In this document: one piece after another, positions 11,366-23,410 of the stretch
How positions within the stretch are numbered: the stretch's first letter is position 1
Layout: each line of letters begins with the position of its first letter
Assembly (NCBI GenBank): GCA_037951105.1
Contig: JBAMJV010007150.1
Location: forward strand, 1-64,000
DNA from: Echinarachnius parma
Lineage: Eukaryota > Echinodermata > Echinoidea > Clypeasteroida > Echinarachniidae
DNA: 64,000 bases
Direction of reading: 5' to 3'
The notes under the pieces: model-generated
What the model was told of the DNA's origin: nothing
What the model saw: only the letters and a program-made list of their open reading frames with translations
Databases searched by the model: none
Made by a program: the position numbers and the translations under genes

Positions 11366-12537
11366 TGTATTTTTGTACAAAAAAAAGAGTAAACATTAGG
11401 ATATATTTCAGAAAGATCATTTAACTCAAAGTGAATCCATGGGTTAAAAAGGCATTATGGCCCTATTTAAGCACTTTAAGTCGTAATGATGTGTAGCATA
11501 CACAGTATACACTTCCCAAGCAAAATATACAATATATTTGTTTCTTAGTATTTGTAATATGTATAGATTTGAAATACCCCAATAAATATGACTGTATTAT
11601 TCCCCTGAGTCTCTTTAAGTCGTTCTAGTCAAGTGCTATCAGAGCTACCAACATTGAAATTCAACAATCAGGAAGATTGGCTATCCGATACAGTAATCTT
11701 GGTCTATTTTCAGGAAGTCTTCTGCGAAATCAAGAAGACTTGGCAGCTCTGTGCCATGCATCTGTGTGTCTGTTTACCCATCAAGTATTATTAACCCTTT
11801 AGAGACTGGGCTTTTTTGGACGTTAGAAAAAAAAGCGAATAATATAAAATCTGAGACAATTTTCGGACCTTCAAAAGACTGGGGGAGGGGGGCTCAAAGC
11901 AATGCAGTGTGAACATTTCCTAGTTTCAGGATAATTGCTAAAATCTAGCAGGGGGGGGGGGGTGGGGGGGGGGACACACAAATTAGCCCTCTCCCCCAGT
12001 CCTTTTAAGGGCCAAGTGTACAAGGAGAAAGAACACAAATGTCTATTATTGCAGCCCTATTTATTTGTTAAATATACAGGTCTGCTTTTATTATCGTTTG
12101 AATGATTTATATTAGTGCGTAGATTGCTATAATTTAGAAAAAATCTTTAAATTGGCAACGCATCGTTATTTAAAAAAAAAATCAAATATTGTTGTTCAAA
12201 TTGGCAACTTCATGGCAAACCAGTAAATGTTTTTCTTAAATTTTAATAACTAAACATTTTCCACTTTAGAAGCTCAAAATTAGGAGTTGCCACTTTGATG
12301 AGGGAATAATGATCAAATTTACCTTGAAATATCTCCGATCATCAGGAATTTCACACAGCATGTGAATTGCACAAATAAATTTAAAAAAGCATTTTACATA
12401 TATATAAATAGTCTGTACACCCATTTTTATAAAAAATCTATCATATTCATTTAACATGTATGCAAACACTTGCTTGTCATAACATCTAGCCAGCTATATT
12501 CTATCACTAGAAAAAAGAAACACCCCATCTCATAATA
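11366..12537. other. Intergenic DNA with a G-run inverted repeat
   Basis: A G-run repeat lies at about 11800-12015, with CCTTTAGAGACTGGGC on the left and CCCCCAGTCCTTTTAAGG on the right. Otherwise AT-rich; no gene seen. Confidence 0.5.
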
Positions 12538-13294
12538 CAGTGGAACCTCGTTATAAAGAGCTCTGATATTTCAGGAAAAAATCCCTCTTATAACAAGATC
12601 ATTTTGCTGGCTAACTCTACAGAGCGCCAGCGCTTGCGCTCTACGACCACCTACAGAAGTCCCCAAACTTGCACTTTTGTGTGCACAACATTTTGGGGAA
12701 ATATATTACATACATTGTATGATACGATACTTACCAATTTCTCATTCACAAATATGTGATGTAACTTGCCGCTAGATGAAAATGATGATTTGTAGCTCAT
12801 TTTTCCATGTAAAATCCGTGACTTCTTTCCTTGACGTAGCGCGAGGTTTTGAACGAAAGATGATCGCGCTTTGGACTCCATTCAAGTCGCCCGATTCCAA
12901 TTAAACGGCAGGTTATCTGACCGTACCACTAAACGTGTCAGCCGTTTAATTGTAATCGGGTGACTTGAATGGAGACCAAAGCGCGATCATCTTTCATTCA
13001 AAATCTCGCGCTACGACGCGGAAAGAAGTCGGGCTGGTGCCGAAATCACAAATTTTACATGAGAAATGAGCTACAAATCATCATTTTCATCTAGCGGCAG
13101 GTTACATCACATATTTGTGAATGAGAAATTGGTAAGTATAGTATCAAATAATATATTTCCCCAAAATATCGTGCACACAAAAGTGCAAGATTGGGGGCTT
13201 CTGTAGGTGGTTGTAGAGCGCCAGCGCAAGCACTGGCTACATATCAAGGTAATTTTCATGGCTACAAGCTCCTCATTATAACGGGGTTCTACTG
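12538..13294. mobile_element. Near-perfect palindromic MITE, 757 bp
   Basis: The outer ends are CAGTGGAACCTCGTTATAA and the complement of CAGTAGAACCCCGTTATAA. The arms (about 12610-12908 and 12940-13235) are inverted copies, meeting near 12925. Paired stretches include ATTCACAAATATGTGATGTA, ATGAAAATGATGATTTGTAG and AAAGCGCGATCAT. The end sequence is shared with the smaller elements at 25182 and 25808. Confidence 0.85.
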
Positions 13295-13313
13295 TTTTAT
13301 CAAATATAAACAA

Positions 13314-13457
13314 TCAAACCTGTTTATAGTGACCACCTAAGGGAAATAAGAAAAGTGGCCACTGTAGACAGGTGGCCTCTACAGACAGGTTACCGTTACA
13401 TAACACTGTTTTTCTCTGAAGGGGATCACTTTTGGTGGCCACTAAAACAGGTTTGAC
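13314..13457. mobile_element. 'caaacctgt...tagtgaccac' inverted-repeat element
   Basis: TCAAACCTGTTTATAGTGAC at the left and GGCCACTAAAACAGGTTTGA at the right bound the element. Same family as 11214-11358. It lies just past the stop codon of the sulfurtransferase gene, so it may be part of its 3' untranslated region. Confidence 0.6.
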
Positions 13458-13499
13458 TGTATAAATTGCATATAGATATGTACCAACCTACGCAGTTTA

Positions 13500-13816
13500 T
13501 CACCCACTCGGATCTTTTGGCTTGCACACGACCATCTGTTCAGGCGTGGCCGTCAGCCCATACTCCTCCCACGATCCATCGAACACGGCCACGTCTTTCT
13601 TGCCCGCCTCGTGAGCAGCGAGAGCGAGGACGCACGCGGTGACCCCAGACCCGCAGGTCGCGGTCAAAGGTCGCGAGTAGTCAATGCCCTTTGCTGCAAA
13701 GATCTGCTTGAGCTCCTCCGGGGACTTCATGAGGCCGTGGTCTTCCGATTCCTCGCAGTGCAGGAGGGTGGTGTAAGGCAGGCTGGTGGATTTTGGGATG
13801 TGGCCCCTCGGGATAG
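13500..13816 (-). CDS. MPST: MPST exon 2 (catalytic domain, stop at 13500)
   Basis: The acceptor is CAATTGAAG|CTATCC; two bases complete the split codon. The frame runs through RGHIP, TATCGSGVTAC and VFDGSWEEYG to a stop. The open frame continues past the acceptor into a duplicated copy of the exon start, so the acceptor rather than the frame defines the boundary. Confidence 0.92.
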
Positions 13817-16800
13817 CTTCAATTGAGGAAAAATAATTAGAACAAACAAAATAGGGTTGAAAAATAATTTGTACAAACAAAATAGGGTTAGAATGAGGAA
13901 AACATACTATATTACGTATTAAAATATCTTCCGATTCCTCGCAGTGCAGGAGGGTGGTGTAGGGCACAGGCTAGTGTATTTGAGGATGTGGCCCCCCTGG
14001 GATACCTTCAATTGAGGAAAAATAATTTGGACAAACAAACTAGAGTTATGAGGAAAACATACTACATGTATATTATTATTCAAATACTCCTTGCAGTGCA
14101 GGAGGGTGGTGTAAACTAAAGCAAGCTGGTGGATGTGGGGATGTGGCCAAGCTCCTAATACCTTCCAATTGAGGAGAATTATTTATGATTAACAAAGAGT
14201 TAAAAGAAGGAAATCAATGTCATTGGGCAAGTCCAAGATAACGCGCGCGTTACGTATGGGACATTTCAGAGACTTTCACTCCAAAAAAAATAATGTAGAG
14301 GGACTTTGATTTTATTCTTTTACCATCTCCATTACTGGTATCTATAAGAAGAATAACCTTGGTAAAGATGGTGACCTTTGACCTTTGCAATAATATTTTA
14401 TTATATAAAATGTATGGCGTTACGTATGGGACCAGAAGAAATGAGGTTTTTATAAATAATTTTTAAGTTGAAAACTCTGTGTAAGTAATTTAGAGGACAG
14501 GTTGTAATTCAATGTGGTAGAGGGTACATTGCTCAGGTTTATTGAGGCAAAGTTTCATTTCATTCCGAAGAACGCTTTTCTTACAGGCTCTAATTAATTT
14601 TGGTAAAGACGTGTTACGTATGGGACAGTTACGTATGGGACATTTTGTCCCCATTCGTTTAATGTAGGTAAATCAATATTTAAGGCAAATTGAGGGTATT
14701 TGGTAAAAATAACGAGTTTCCATGGTGATTTGTGTAAATAAGTATCAGAAATGGTTATGTCACCCCTTAAAACCCTATAAAAGAGGTATCACTCATTAGT
14801 TTAGCGTTCCTAGATCAGAATTTATACAATTTTACAGGAATTTGGGAATATGCAAATTAGGTAAATATCTTAATTATGCAAATCATATGCTTTGAATAAT
14901 GTTTTTGGAGTCAAAGTAAGTTAAGAAATCTTAAATACATAATAGGACATGATTAAATCAAATTAGTACATTTTGTGGGTTTGTAAGCCACTGTTTAACA
15001 GTAATATTCATAAATATGCAAATTAGGGGCAGCCATCTTGGATTTCAGGGCTTTGCTCAAGTGATACATGCCAATGAGGAGCAGAAATGGCTTAATTTGC
15101 CCCCAAATACCTTAAATGAAATGTTGGAACATTTTACACTACATTCCTGATTACAAATAGACATCTTGCTCTAATTCATGAATATGCAAATTAGCTAATT
15201 ATCTTTCAAAATGGCTGCCGATCATAAATTATTGTTTTACTTAATTGGCTTCACTTCTAAAAAAAAGTTTATGGACCTAATTACCTTCTCTATACTCATT
15301 TAACATTGATATATCATGACAATATCACTCCAAAATAAATATTTGCCTATCTGCCACAAAGGCTCCCAGCAGCTACATTGACTTTGTACATGAATTATGT
15401 CCCATACGTAACACATTGTCCCATACGTAACACTTTCTATAAATTCTAATTTTCTTATAAAACAAAGGGTTAATACAAATTTCCCGGCTTATTATAGTAT
15501 TTTAGTTTTAAAATGCATAAATTAGAACTTCCCAAAGTTGCACTAGAATAAGTATTAAATTATTTGAAAAAAATGAAAAAAGGTTCCTCATTTTGTTACG
15601 TATGGGACATTTCATGCTAAGACATGACCTAATTTGCATAATTAATTAGGTCATGACTTAATATTTATGCAAAATTTATATGGATGATTGAGTGGTCATG
15701 TCTGTATATGAATGAAATATCATATCATTCCCTTTGATTTTTTATGAATTTTTATAATTGTCCCATACGTAACACTCTATTTCACATTTATGCAAATGAG
15801 GCCCTTCAAATTTGCATAAATTTACATAAATTTGAATTTCTTTTTATGGAATTCAAACTTCAACTCATGGGCTTCAATATGATGTGAAACATGTCATCGG
15901 TAAATCAAGATGAAATTTCAACAGCTAGGTTGACGTTATCTTGGACTTGCCCCATTATATGTTACTTACAAACATGTATGTTTTTTTTTCAAAGCCAATA
16001 TAAAAGTCTGTTTCATTTCTGTGGCTGTTTTATTTCTGTTTTCACATTCTTTTCAAATTTTTGATCCATGTGAACTCCATTTGATATCGTTTTGATCTCT
16101 ATCTTTGACATATTTTGTTTAATTTGTAAAAAAAAATACAAAGATATATACTTTCAAAAATCATTACAGCATGTAAGATGAGGACAGTCTATATTCTATG
16201 AACCTTCAACAAGATTTCCTTATATCCCCCCTAGCAGAATTGTGCGCATGTATGGGCAAAATCTAACCATAGCCACCACATTTTGGGGTAGGGTTAGCGT
16301 TAGTATGGGGGTACAGAGAGAAGTCTTTCAATACCTTCTCTTGGTTCTGGTGCTTGGCCGTAGAACCTCGCCTCCGACCGTGCGTCCATCACATGGAACT
16401 TCTCCGTCTTCAGGTTGCTGACCATGTCGTCAAACCCTTTGAGCAAGTCTGGTTGCAGGACGGCCTCAAACTTCTTCTTCTCCACCTCACTGGGATGACT
16501 GCTGCTTGCTACTATATTGCCCTCCTTCACCCAACGAGAGAAACCGCCGTTGAGGACCGACACGTCGTTGTGGCCGAACACGCGGAACATCCACCACACG
16601 CGCGGGGCCGCAAACATGCCAACCTCTGGTTGATTCTCGTAGATCACCACGTGCGTGTCGTTGTCGATGCCCAGGTTCCCGACGTACTCGGCAAAATGTT
16701 CCGGCTTCGGGAGGGTGTGTGAAAACTTTGAGATAGGCAGAGAACACTTTTCGATGTCGAAGAACTCGGCACTTGGGATGTGCCGCCTGGTGAACTGTAC

Positions 16801-16923
16801 CTTTTCCTCGATTTCACTGCCAGGTAGGTTCCATGATGCATCGAGTACCCGCAGGAACTGTGGCTGTAAAGACAGGATGCGGGACAGCCAGTTGCTGCTG
16901 ACTAAGGCACCGATTGGCGGCAT
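13500..16923 (-). CDS. MPST: 3-mercaptopyruvate / thiosulfate sulfurtransferase (two coding exons)
   Basis: The gene encodes a tandem-rhodanese sulfurtransferase that moves sulfur from 3-mercaptopyruvate to a thiol acceptor (cysteine catabolism, H2S production). Exon 1 is 16923-16335 and exon 2 is 13816-13500. They join in phase 1 to 301 codons, close to the usual ~297 residues. The N-terminal inactive rhodanese domain (about 20-150) shows RRHIPSAEFFDI and PRVWWMFRVFGH...VLNGGF. The C-terminal domain (about 170-300) shows DARSEARFYG, PEPRE and GHIP. The catalytic loop is CGSGVTAC with Cys near 251. CGSG favours MPST over thiosulfate sulfurtransferase (CRKG), but the single invertebrate gene may serve both roles. 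Exon 2 gives LPYT where vertebrates usually have VPF. An acceptor just upstream of the start implies a 5' non-coding exon. Confidence 0.92.
13737..14200 (-). repeat. Threefold tandem copy of MPST exon 2 start plus flanking intron
   Basis: The exon 2 piece encoding LPYTTLLHCEESED, its acceptor and about 80 bases of adjacent intron appear three times in a row: the real copy (about 13737-13920), a second (about 13928-14085) and a third, more decayed one (about 14090-14200). CGCAGTGCAGGAGGGTGGTG marks copies one and two; the third has TGCAGTGCAGGAGGGTGGTG. Copies two and three cannot replace the exon because they lack the catalytic part. Confidence 0.85.
14225..15952. mobile_element. 1.73-kb element in the MPST intron with internal GTTACGTATGGGACA repeats
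   Basis: The ends are inverted copies of GGGCAAGTCCAAGATAACG, flanked by CATT on both sides (14221-14224, 15953-15956). The motif GTTACGTATGGGAC(A) occurs about eight times, direct in the left part and mostly inverted in the right (for example two adjacent copies at 14614-14645 and two at 15400-15433). ATGCAAATTAG-type stretches recur. No transposase frame is visible. Superfamily unassigned. Confidence 0.75.
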
Positions 16924-16942
16924 CTTGTCTCACTGTCTCGGT
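16335..16942 (-). CDS. MPST: MPST exon 1 (start codon at 16923) with short 5' untranslated part
   Basis: The start ATG at 16923 gives MPPIGALVSS. The donor is AGAGAAG|GTATTG at 16334. Upstream, TTTTTCTCAG|ACCGAGAC gives an acceptor at 16943, so 16942-16924 is untranslated and an earlier exon should exist. Residues 1-196, covering the N-terminal rhodanese domain and the start of the catalytic one. Confidence 0.9.
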
Positions 16943-17212
16943 CTGAGAAAAATGAGGAAAAGAAACAAGAAATTTTGAATCAATAATGACATGAATGATG
17001 TAAGTAAATAAAAACACTGTGTAGTGTGTGAGTGTGAGTGACTGTGAGCTGCACTAATTGCAATTATATTTTGCTCATTATTCCTACAATTAATTAGAAA
17101 TAGACATTCTCATTAGGGTCATTCCATGTCGAATCACCCAATGCAATGGATTTCATTGCACCCTCTTCAAATAGCGTGAATACTACCACGTTAACGTAAG
17201 TAACATTATTGA

Positions 17213-18248
17213 TTAACCACTAGTGCTGTCGATTTCGGGAGTATTTCCCTCCCGGGACTCGCGATAATTTTTCGGGCTAGTCACAGGTACCCAAAATTTA
17301 CCCATTGTTGATTTCGCTATCGGCATGTCACACCGCTGGGAAAACATGTTCATTCAAGTGACAAAAATTGAGCGCATTTATGACAATAAATCATCTTCTA
17401 AAATACAGCAAAATTGTAAATGAATTATATTTTTAGCATTTCTGACATGATTTTAACGGAATTATGTTAACATGATGTTCAAATTTACCTTGATTACGAC
17501 ATTTCTGACGAGAATAGGACATTAATGATCTCAGTGACCGATCGTATCTTCAACACACTTCACTGAATATGATTGTCATCGCGCCACTATTTTGGGCTAT
17601 TATCTACCAACAAGCGATTATCATTTAGTAGATCCAATAAATCGATGACTCCCAATACAATTTTATGTTCCATTCGTATTACGTACAGTAGTTCAGGCGA
17701 AGCAGCGAAAACCTGTCGCGGTTTCGCAAACCAAAAACTGCAACACCTGTGTCTGGTTTTCGCTGCTTTGCCTGAACTACGTTATACGAATATAACATGA
17801 AATTGTATTGGGAGTCATCGATTTATTAGATCTACTAAATGATAATCGCTTGTTGGTAGATAATAGCCCAAAATAGTGGCGCGATGACAATCATATTCAG
17901 TGAAGTGTGTTGAAGATATGATCGGTCACCAAGACCATTAATGTCCTATTCCCATCAGAATGTCGTAATCAAGGTAAATTTGAACAGTATGTTGCCATAA
18001 TTCCGTTAAAATCATGTCAGAAATGCTAAAACTATAATTTATTTACGAATTTGCTGTATTTTAGAAGATGATTTATCGTCATAAATGCGCTCAATTTTTG
18101 TCACTTGAATGAACATGAGAACTCTTGCGTTCAATGAGGGGACTTCCCCTTTTTTTCGGGATATCGAGTATCGACTTTTGCGCCCGGGACTCAACATTTT
18201 TCGGCGGGACCCTGGTACCCGTGACTCGTCAACAGCCTTATTAACCAC
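17213..18248. mobile_element. hAT-like foldback element with 8-bp target duplication
   Basis: The element is 17221-18240 (1020 bp), flanked by perfect TTAACCAC copies at 17213-17220 and 18241-18248. An 8-bp duplication is typical of hAT transposons. The ends TAGTGCTGTCGA and TAAGGCTGTTGA (complement) are related. Most of the element is a long inverted repeat meeting near 17730; paired stretches include GACTCCCAATACAATTT, GTAGATAATAGCCCAAAATA and GCGATGACAATCATATTCAG. No transposase. Confidence 0.87.
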
Positions 18249-18462
18249 TAAACCAGGTCCAGGAAGAGAGAGAGGGAAAAAATAAAATAAAAATAGACAA
18301 AATGGATAAGAAAATAAGAGCAGGCCCTGGCCGCCCTTGGCTTTAATTCAATTCATTCACATTTGCATCTTATAAAAAAACAAGTTATTATTAAAACTTT
18401 AAAGCCTCATTTTTAATCTTGAATTGCCAAGCCTATACAAAATATGACAATATAATTGACTA

Positions 18463-18675
18463 CCGTAAACCAGGGTGACTTTGGCCGCTTTTTGAGACGG
18501 ATGTATTTTCATCAAGTCCAACTCTTTAGAACTAATTTTGGATTCTATACATTATGCTCTATGAATATATTTGAAGCAATAAGAAATTTGTTCGAAAAAA
18601 GTGAGACTTGATGAAAATACATTCATCTAAAAAAATGGCAAAAAGGTGGCCAAATTAAGTCACCCCGGTTTACGG
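18463..18675. mobile_element. TA-flanked MITE (CCGTAAACC family), 213 bp
   Basis: The ends CCGTAAACCAGGGTGACTT and the complement of CCGTAAACCGGGGTGACTTA are flanked by TA. An inner pair around GATGAAAATACATYCATCT also folds back. Confidence 0.8.
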
Positions 18676-18922
18676 TATGGTCTTTGTCTTCAACATATAG
18701 AAGTACCGCGCCGTACGTGTACATTCTCTATTCTACGACTACATTACAAACAAACTATACACGCCATAAACATGATTATGAATGTTCTACCTGCCTGAGG
18801 CTGAATTGCTAGCCGAGTCTAGTCCCAAAGTCAAATCTTAATGTTCTTCAACTTTCAAGTTCAAATGCAATATTTACTTCAACTTATCAACATCACTCAT
18901 GTAAATCAATCATCAATGTCTA

Positions 18923-20579
18923 TTAAAGGGAGAAATCCACTTTTGCAAGCCAAAATTCAAAAGTTGCGAGGTTATTGTCAGTTATATGAAAGGAAATGTC
19001 ATTTATAATAGCAATTTTAGCATGCCTGAAAAAATTAGGGCTTGAAATCTCTTTTTCGTGGAGTTATAGACCTAAAACTGAATAAACTGAGGGACGTCGG
19101 TTAATTAGGTACGTATACGTATTTTCGGCCGGTGAGTAAGTTTGTACATAGATTTCACGGAGTGCCATTTCGGTATGCATGACCCCTAGTGACCCGCGCT
19201 AGCTACGTGACTCGCTCATAAGTACTAATGTGTGAGCGTTTACCAAGCAAAATACCCAAACATCGCTTAAACCACGCCTGCGTTGCGATGTACACTAGCG
19301 AATGGGAAACTGTATGGCCAAGTATGCCCAAGTATGCCCAAAAGTCACACTGCCGTATAGCAGTAGTGACTTCACTAACCCCCGTTTTTTTTTGTAGGAC
19401 TGTATATGACGTTAAATTAATCACTGTGTGTTTTTTTATTTTCTCACCTAACTTTGCAGATCGTGCTAGATGACAGGTTTAAAATCCTCCATTTGGAGGC
19501 GTCACGTTGCCCCTAGCTAAATTGAAATGGGCTACAATTTTGTTCGTTGGTCCTGAACTGCACGTCAATCCAGCATCACCGCACACGTAATAATGGCGTT
19601 CACCGTGTAGCTTGCGCAAATTGTATTACGTCATCAATCATACGAACTTGTTTTGGTCGGAAGCAAGGCTCATCATCAACTGTTAAAACTGCAAAGTAAA
19701 AATGTATAATTTAATTTAATGTGTGTACGTTTTTTCATAAAAAATAAATATATTCCATCGTATTTTATTTAATTCTATTCAAAAATCAGTCGTTACAATT
19801 TTTAAATCCATATTCTTTGAAAGTTTGAAAAACAACAATTCGCAAGCAAAATACGGTAGTTTCATCTCAAGCGCACTCAGTGGCACACACTTTATTTCCG
19901 ATTTGACAGGCATACAATAATGTGCGTAAGTAATTTACAACGTATCAATTCATGGCTGGACGAAGACTACCTAACGAAAGGTCATTTCAGCAACACACTT
20001 TTCACGGTACTTTTGTCGCAAGCGTGTGCGATGATCAGCGCTCGACGCGACTGCATGGCAAATGAACGTGAAATATTGGCCGATTCATAGCAAGAAAAGT
20101 GGGTAAGTATCAAAAACACATCTTTCAATGATTTAATTTCACCTTATAGATTACAAATGTCATGTCATAAGTGGAATGAATGAACGGGGAGAAACCCTAC
20201 CTTACGTTTTGATGTAGCTGGGGATGTGGGTACCTGTATAGGTACCCACATGTAATGGGGATGGCTTAAACTGACTACATGTAATTATATATTCTTTCTT
20301 TTTGAGATCTTTTTCCGTGACATACGTTAACAAATGTCGGCTTCACATTCACAATACCTTTACGAGAATTAGTACTATTGTTGTAATATTATGCTAAATC
20401 AGTTGAACTCCTTTATTGACCGAAATATAGTTTAAATGGAGGGACGCATTCGTTTTTCATTCGTAGAATCCAAATTAGAGGGCTGTTCGCTCTGATTTTT
20501 TTTTTGCGTATTACGTTGATCCCCATCCGTCAACTGAAAGCTGTTCAGTCGTTTTGTAAAAGTGGACCTGTCCCTTTAA
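18923..20579. mobile_element. TTAA-flanked DNA element, 1649 bp
   Basis: TTAA (18923-18926 and 20576-20579) flanks AGGGAGAAATCC... and ...GGACCTGTCCCT. TTAA duplication is typical of piggyBac and Kolobok elements; I cannot choose between them. A 573-bp internally deleted copy in the opposite orientation is at 40577-41149, and a right-end fragment is at 27893-28200. Short frames inside show no recognisable transposase. Confidence 0.78.
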
Positions 20580-21640
20580 TAATGTCAATGACAATAAGTC
20601 TTCACTATTCTTCAGTCTTCACTTCACTTGTTTATCTTAATAATACTTACAAGTTATAAAAGAAATCGTTGTGTTCGATTACTAGAGTTTTCTGAAGTCG
20701 CGCACTCCACCATACAACCAAGTACCAGCCTAGTACCTCCTTGATTCATCCAGCATATCCAGATAAATTAAGGGTCACCTAGTCCTAGCTCGGCTCAGAT
20801 CGCTCATGCATGTACGAATTCGGCTACTCTGAAACTGCACGTAGCTCACGGCGGTTTCATGCGTTTGATAAGTAAAACGGACGCGTATCAAAAGAACCCG
20901 GATGTGATCAACAACTTCGTGAAAAAACTCACTGCTTTGCTCCACTTGACGGTCCGGTGAGAATGACATGACGCAACTCTGGCCAAATGTTTGTCTTAAT
21001 GGGGTATGTAAACCCTGACTTCTCTTATATTTGTGTTTAAAACAATACCACTTCTTGATTATTTATAGTGTTATATTACGAAACGATTGAAACATGCAAT
21101 TTTGAACCATATTTGAATAGCTTACTTTTCTGTTTTAAATTTGTCCCGTTTTTTACTTTGGACCATTTAATACCGAATCGTGCAAGATTTCGACATTAGG
21201 ATTTTCTAATTTTATATTGTTATGGAAGTATAGTATTTCTTATACATGAAAATGTTAACCATATTCTGACCCACCGCTAGATTTTGTGCAATCGCTCTTC
21301 AAAGTTGGGCGAGATTTGCTGCGGTTTTATGCTGCTTTTGTGGGGGTAGCAGATGGTCCCACTTTCCCTGCCTGTTCTACCGGCCTAGTCTGGACTGAGC
21401 GGTCGGTAGTGAGGGTTGAAGTTAACTCGCGCTTTTTCGATTTTCACCCAACGTTGCCAGATCTGGCATAATTATGCTTTCTGGCATAAGTTTGACCCTT
21501 TTAGCATCTGGAATTATGCCTGGCATTATTTGACCGTTTTTAGCTAAATTCTTGCATAATTTGACTCTTTTTTGCATAATTCTGGCAGAATTTGGAGAAG
21601 AAAAAAAAGGTCTAAAATTAGTAAAAAATCATCACTAAAC
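20580..21640. other. Intergenic DNA, no gene recognised
   Basis: It contains a moderately GC-rich patch at about 21280-21470 and the 19-base inverted match (21269-21287) discussed under findings. No splice-supported coding exon is seen. Confidence 0.45.
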
Positions 21641-22085
21641 TAAAGTAATGACAATGTCATGATCTCGACCAGAACTTTTTTCTAAGATGCTCGCCTCGGC
21701 CTGGGAATTTGTGTCCTGGTCGAATTTGGGACTGGACCTGGTCTTGGTCTAAAAAACGTTGAACACCCCTGTCTTGGCTTTGAAAATGTTCTACAACTAC
21801 CCCCTCCCCCCCCCCCCTCCCCGCAGGGCCAGGGGCAGGGGCTTAGGTTACCCCCCCCCCCCCCCCAGGATTCCCAACCAGTGTGTCGAAAATTTGGGAC
21901 TGAAGACCTGGTCTAGGGCTCGAAATGTTGTGATGGGACCTGGTCTCTGCTTCGAAAATTTCTATGACTACCCCCACCCCCCCCCCCCCCCCCCCTCGCT
22001 TACAGGATTCCCAACTAATTGGTCAACTGAAGACCTCAACATTTTGGACCTGCTCCCGGTTTCGAAAATTTTCTACGACTAGCCG
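21640..22085. repeat. Tandem C-run repeat ('cgaaaatttc-acgact')
   Basis: About three units, each with a 'gggac-tgg-cctggtct' part, then CGAAAATTTCTAYGACTA-type sequence, a C homopolymer and GGATTCCCAACYA. It resembles the complement of the G-run repeats elsewhere. Confidence 0.6.
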
Positions 22086-22309
22086 ACAGTGATAAATAAG
22101 AATAATGTCAAAGAGACCTTGAAAGTGATAGATTTGTCGATCTAGTAGTCATACTTCTAGTCCACTGTCTTCTGCCTGATAATATTTTCATGGAGAAAAC
22201 ATGTCATTACATTTTCATAATATAACAATATTAGAAAATTATATTTTGGAATTAATTGAAATATTTTGACATTATAATTAATAATTCTTTTTCCTTTTGT
22301 ATGCTGATG

Positions 22310-23410
22310 CCTGTAGGTATATATGAAGTCACTGGAAAGATCCACCAATCAAGCTTCTCCACTCTGGCTCTGCTGGAGCTGAATGTGGTACCTGACCGGC
22401 TGGTTACCCAACCAGTGTCAAATAGTTCTACACGTCTTAATTGGCTCTGCTGAACCCCATCCGTTAACCGCTGACTCTCTGGCCTTCCATGCAGTCTGTT
22501 CTTGGCCCCTGGGTGCAAGCTCATCATTTTATGGTAATTTTTTGTTTGTACAATTTTAAGAAATTGGTTGATTGGATGCTTAAATGTGTACAATATTATT
22601 GTGCGGGTCTGAACTGTACCAAGTGACCAGGGATAATAATAAGCGCTTTGAGCACCTTATATTAGGTGGATATTGCGCAATATAAATATCCTATATTATT
22701 ATTATTATTATTATTATTAAATTGTTAAGTTTACGTAACCATGGATTTAACACCTTAACTGTATTAAGGCTAGCCCACATCAGCAATAGACTTGGGCTAC
22801 CCGACTAGTCCTATTGCCTAGTACTAGTACTAGGGCTAGCCGGGTAGCCCAAGCTCGGCCTAGTACAGTAATATTTATGTTCAAAACGATACCACTGAAT
22901 AGTTATTCTTCTTGTTTTATTTTTTTATTATGACATTTATTATTTATTGTGAAATGGTGGGAAAGTCAAATTTTTAACAATTTTAAGACTCCATTGAATA
23001 TGTTCCAAGTTGACATTCGTGTAATTTCATAGAGAAAACGTTGCCTTAAAAAAAAATCTAATCGAAAATAGTAATTTTTTTTTTAAATGTTACTTGTAAA
23101 CATATTTGTTTTTCTTTGTTCTACTTGCTGTAGGAATTAGACACTGGCTCTGCTGAGTGCTGTACTTGCCTGGGTTAGCCCAACCAGTGTAAACTAGTTC
23201 TACATCTTACTCCGTCTGACTCTGGCCTTCCCTGCCAGTCTGTTCATGGGTGCCCCAATGGTTCTAGTGCTGGCTTATCTTTTCATGGTAATTGTTCTTG
23301 CAATTTTCAGAGATATGCAAAGTTGGTTGATTGGAGTGGTTAAAGTCCAGCTTTATGTTACCGTGAATCTAACAATTTATTTTTAGGCTAGCCCTCATCA
23401 GCAATGTAAC
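22310..23410 (+). repeat. Tandem duplication of an exon-like block (candidate non-coding exons)
   Basis: Blocks at about 22310-22790 and 23130-23410 are diverged copies. Both have CTGTAG just before a 150-200 base conserved segment (CTGGCTCTGCTG, CCCAACCAGTGT, AGTTCTACA, GGCCTTCC, CAGTCTGTTC) that ends at TGGTAAT, so an acceptor and a donor are kept in both. Neither has a convincing reading frame. Confidence 0.5.
22620..22717 (+). repeat. LINE/SINE-type 3' tail with (ATT)n
   Basis: AATAATAAGCGCTTTGAGCA, then GCGCAATATAAATATCC and a run of ATT units. This is the look of a retroelement 3' tail common in marine invertebrates. A related piece in the other orientation is at about 28765-28830. Confidence 0.5.

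Noticed and set aside
13826-13967. N-terminal extension of the MPST exon 2 frame (starting MPYTTLLHCEESED)
   Set aside because: It reads through the acceptor into a duplicated exon fragment; joining exon 1 at 13816 gives the correct protein.
16354-16722. Plus-strand 122-residue frame
   Set aside because: It is the antisense shadow of MPST exon 1, which has strong family motifs on the minus strand.
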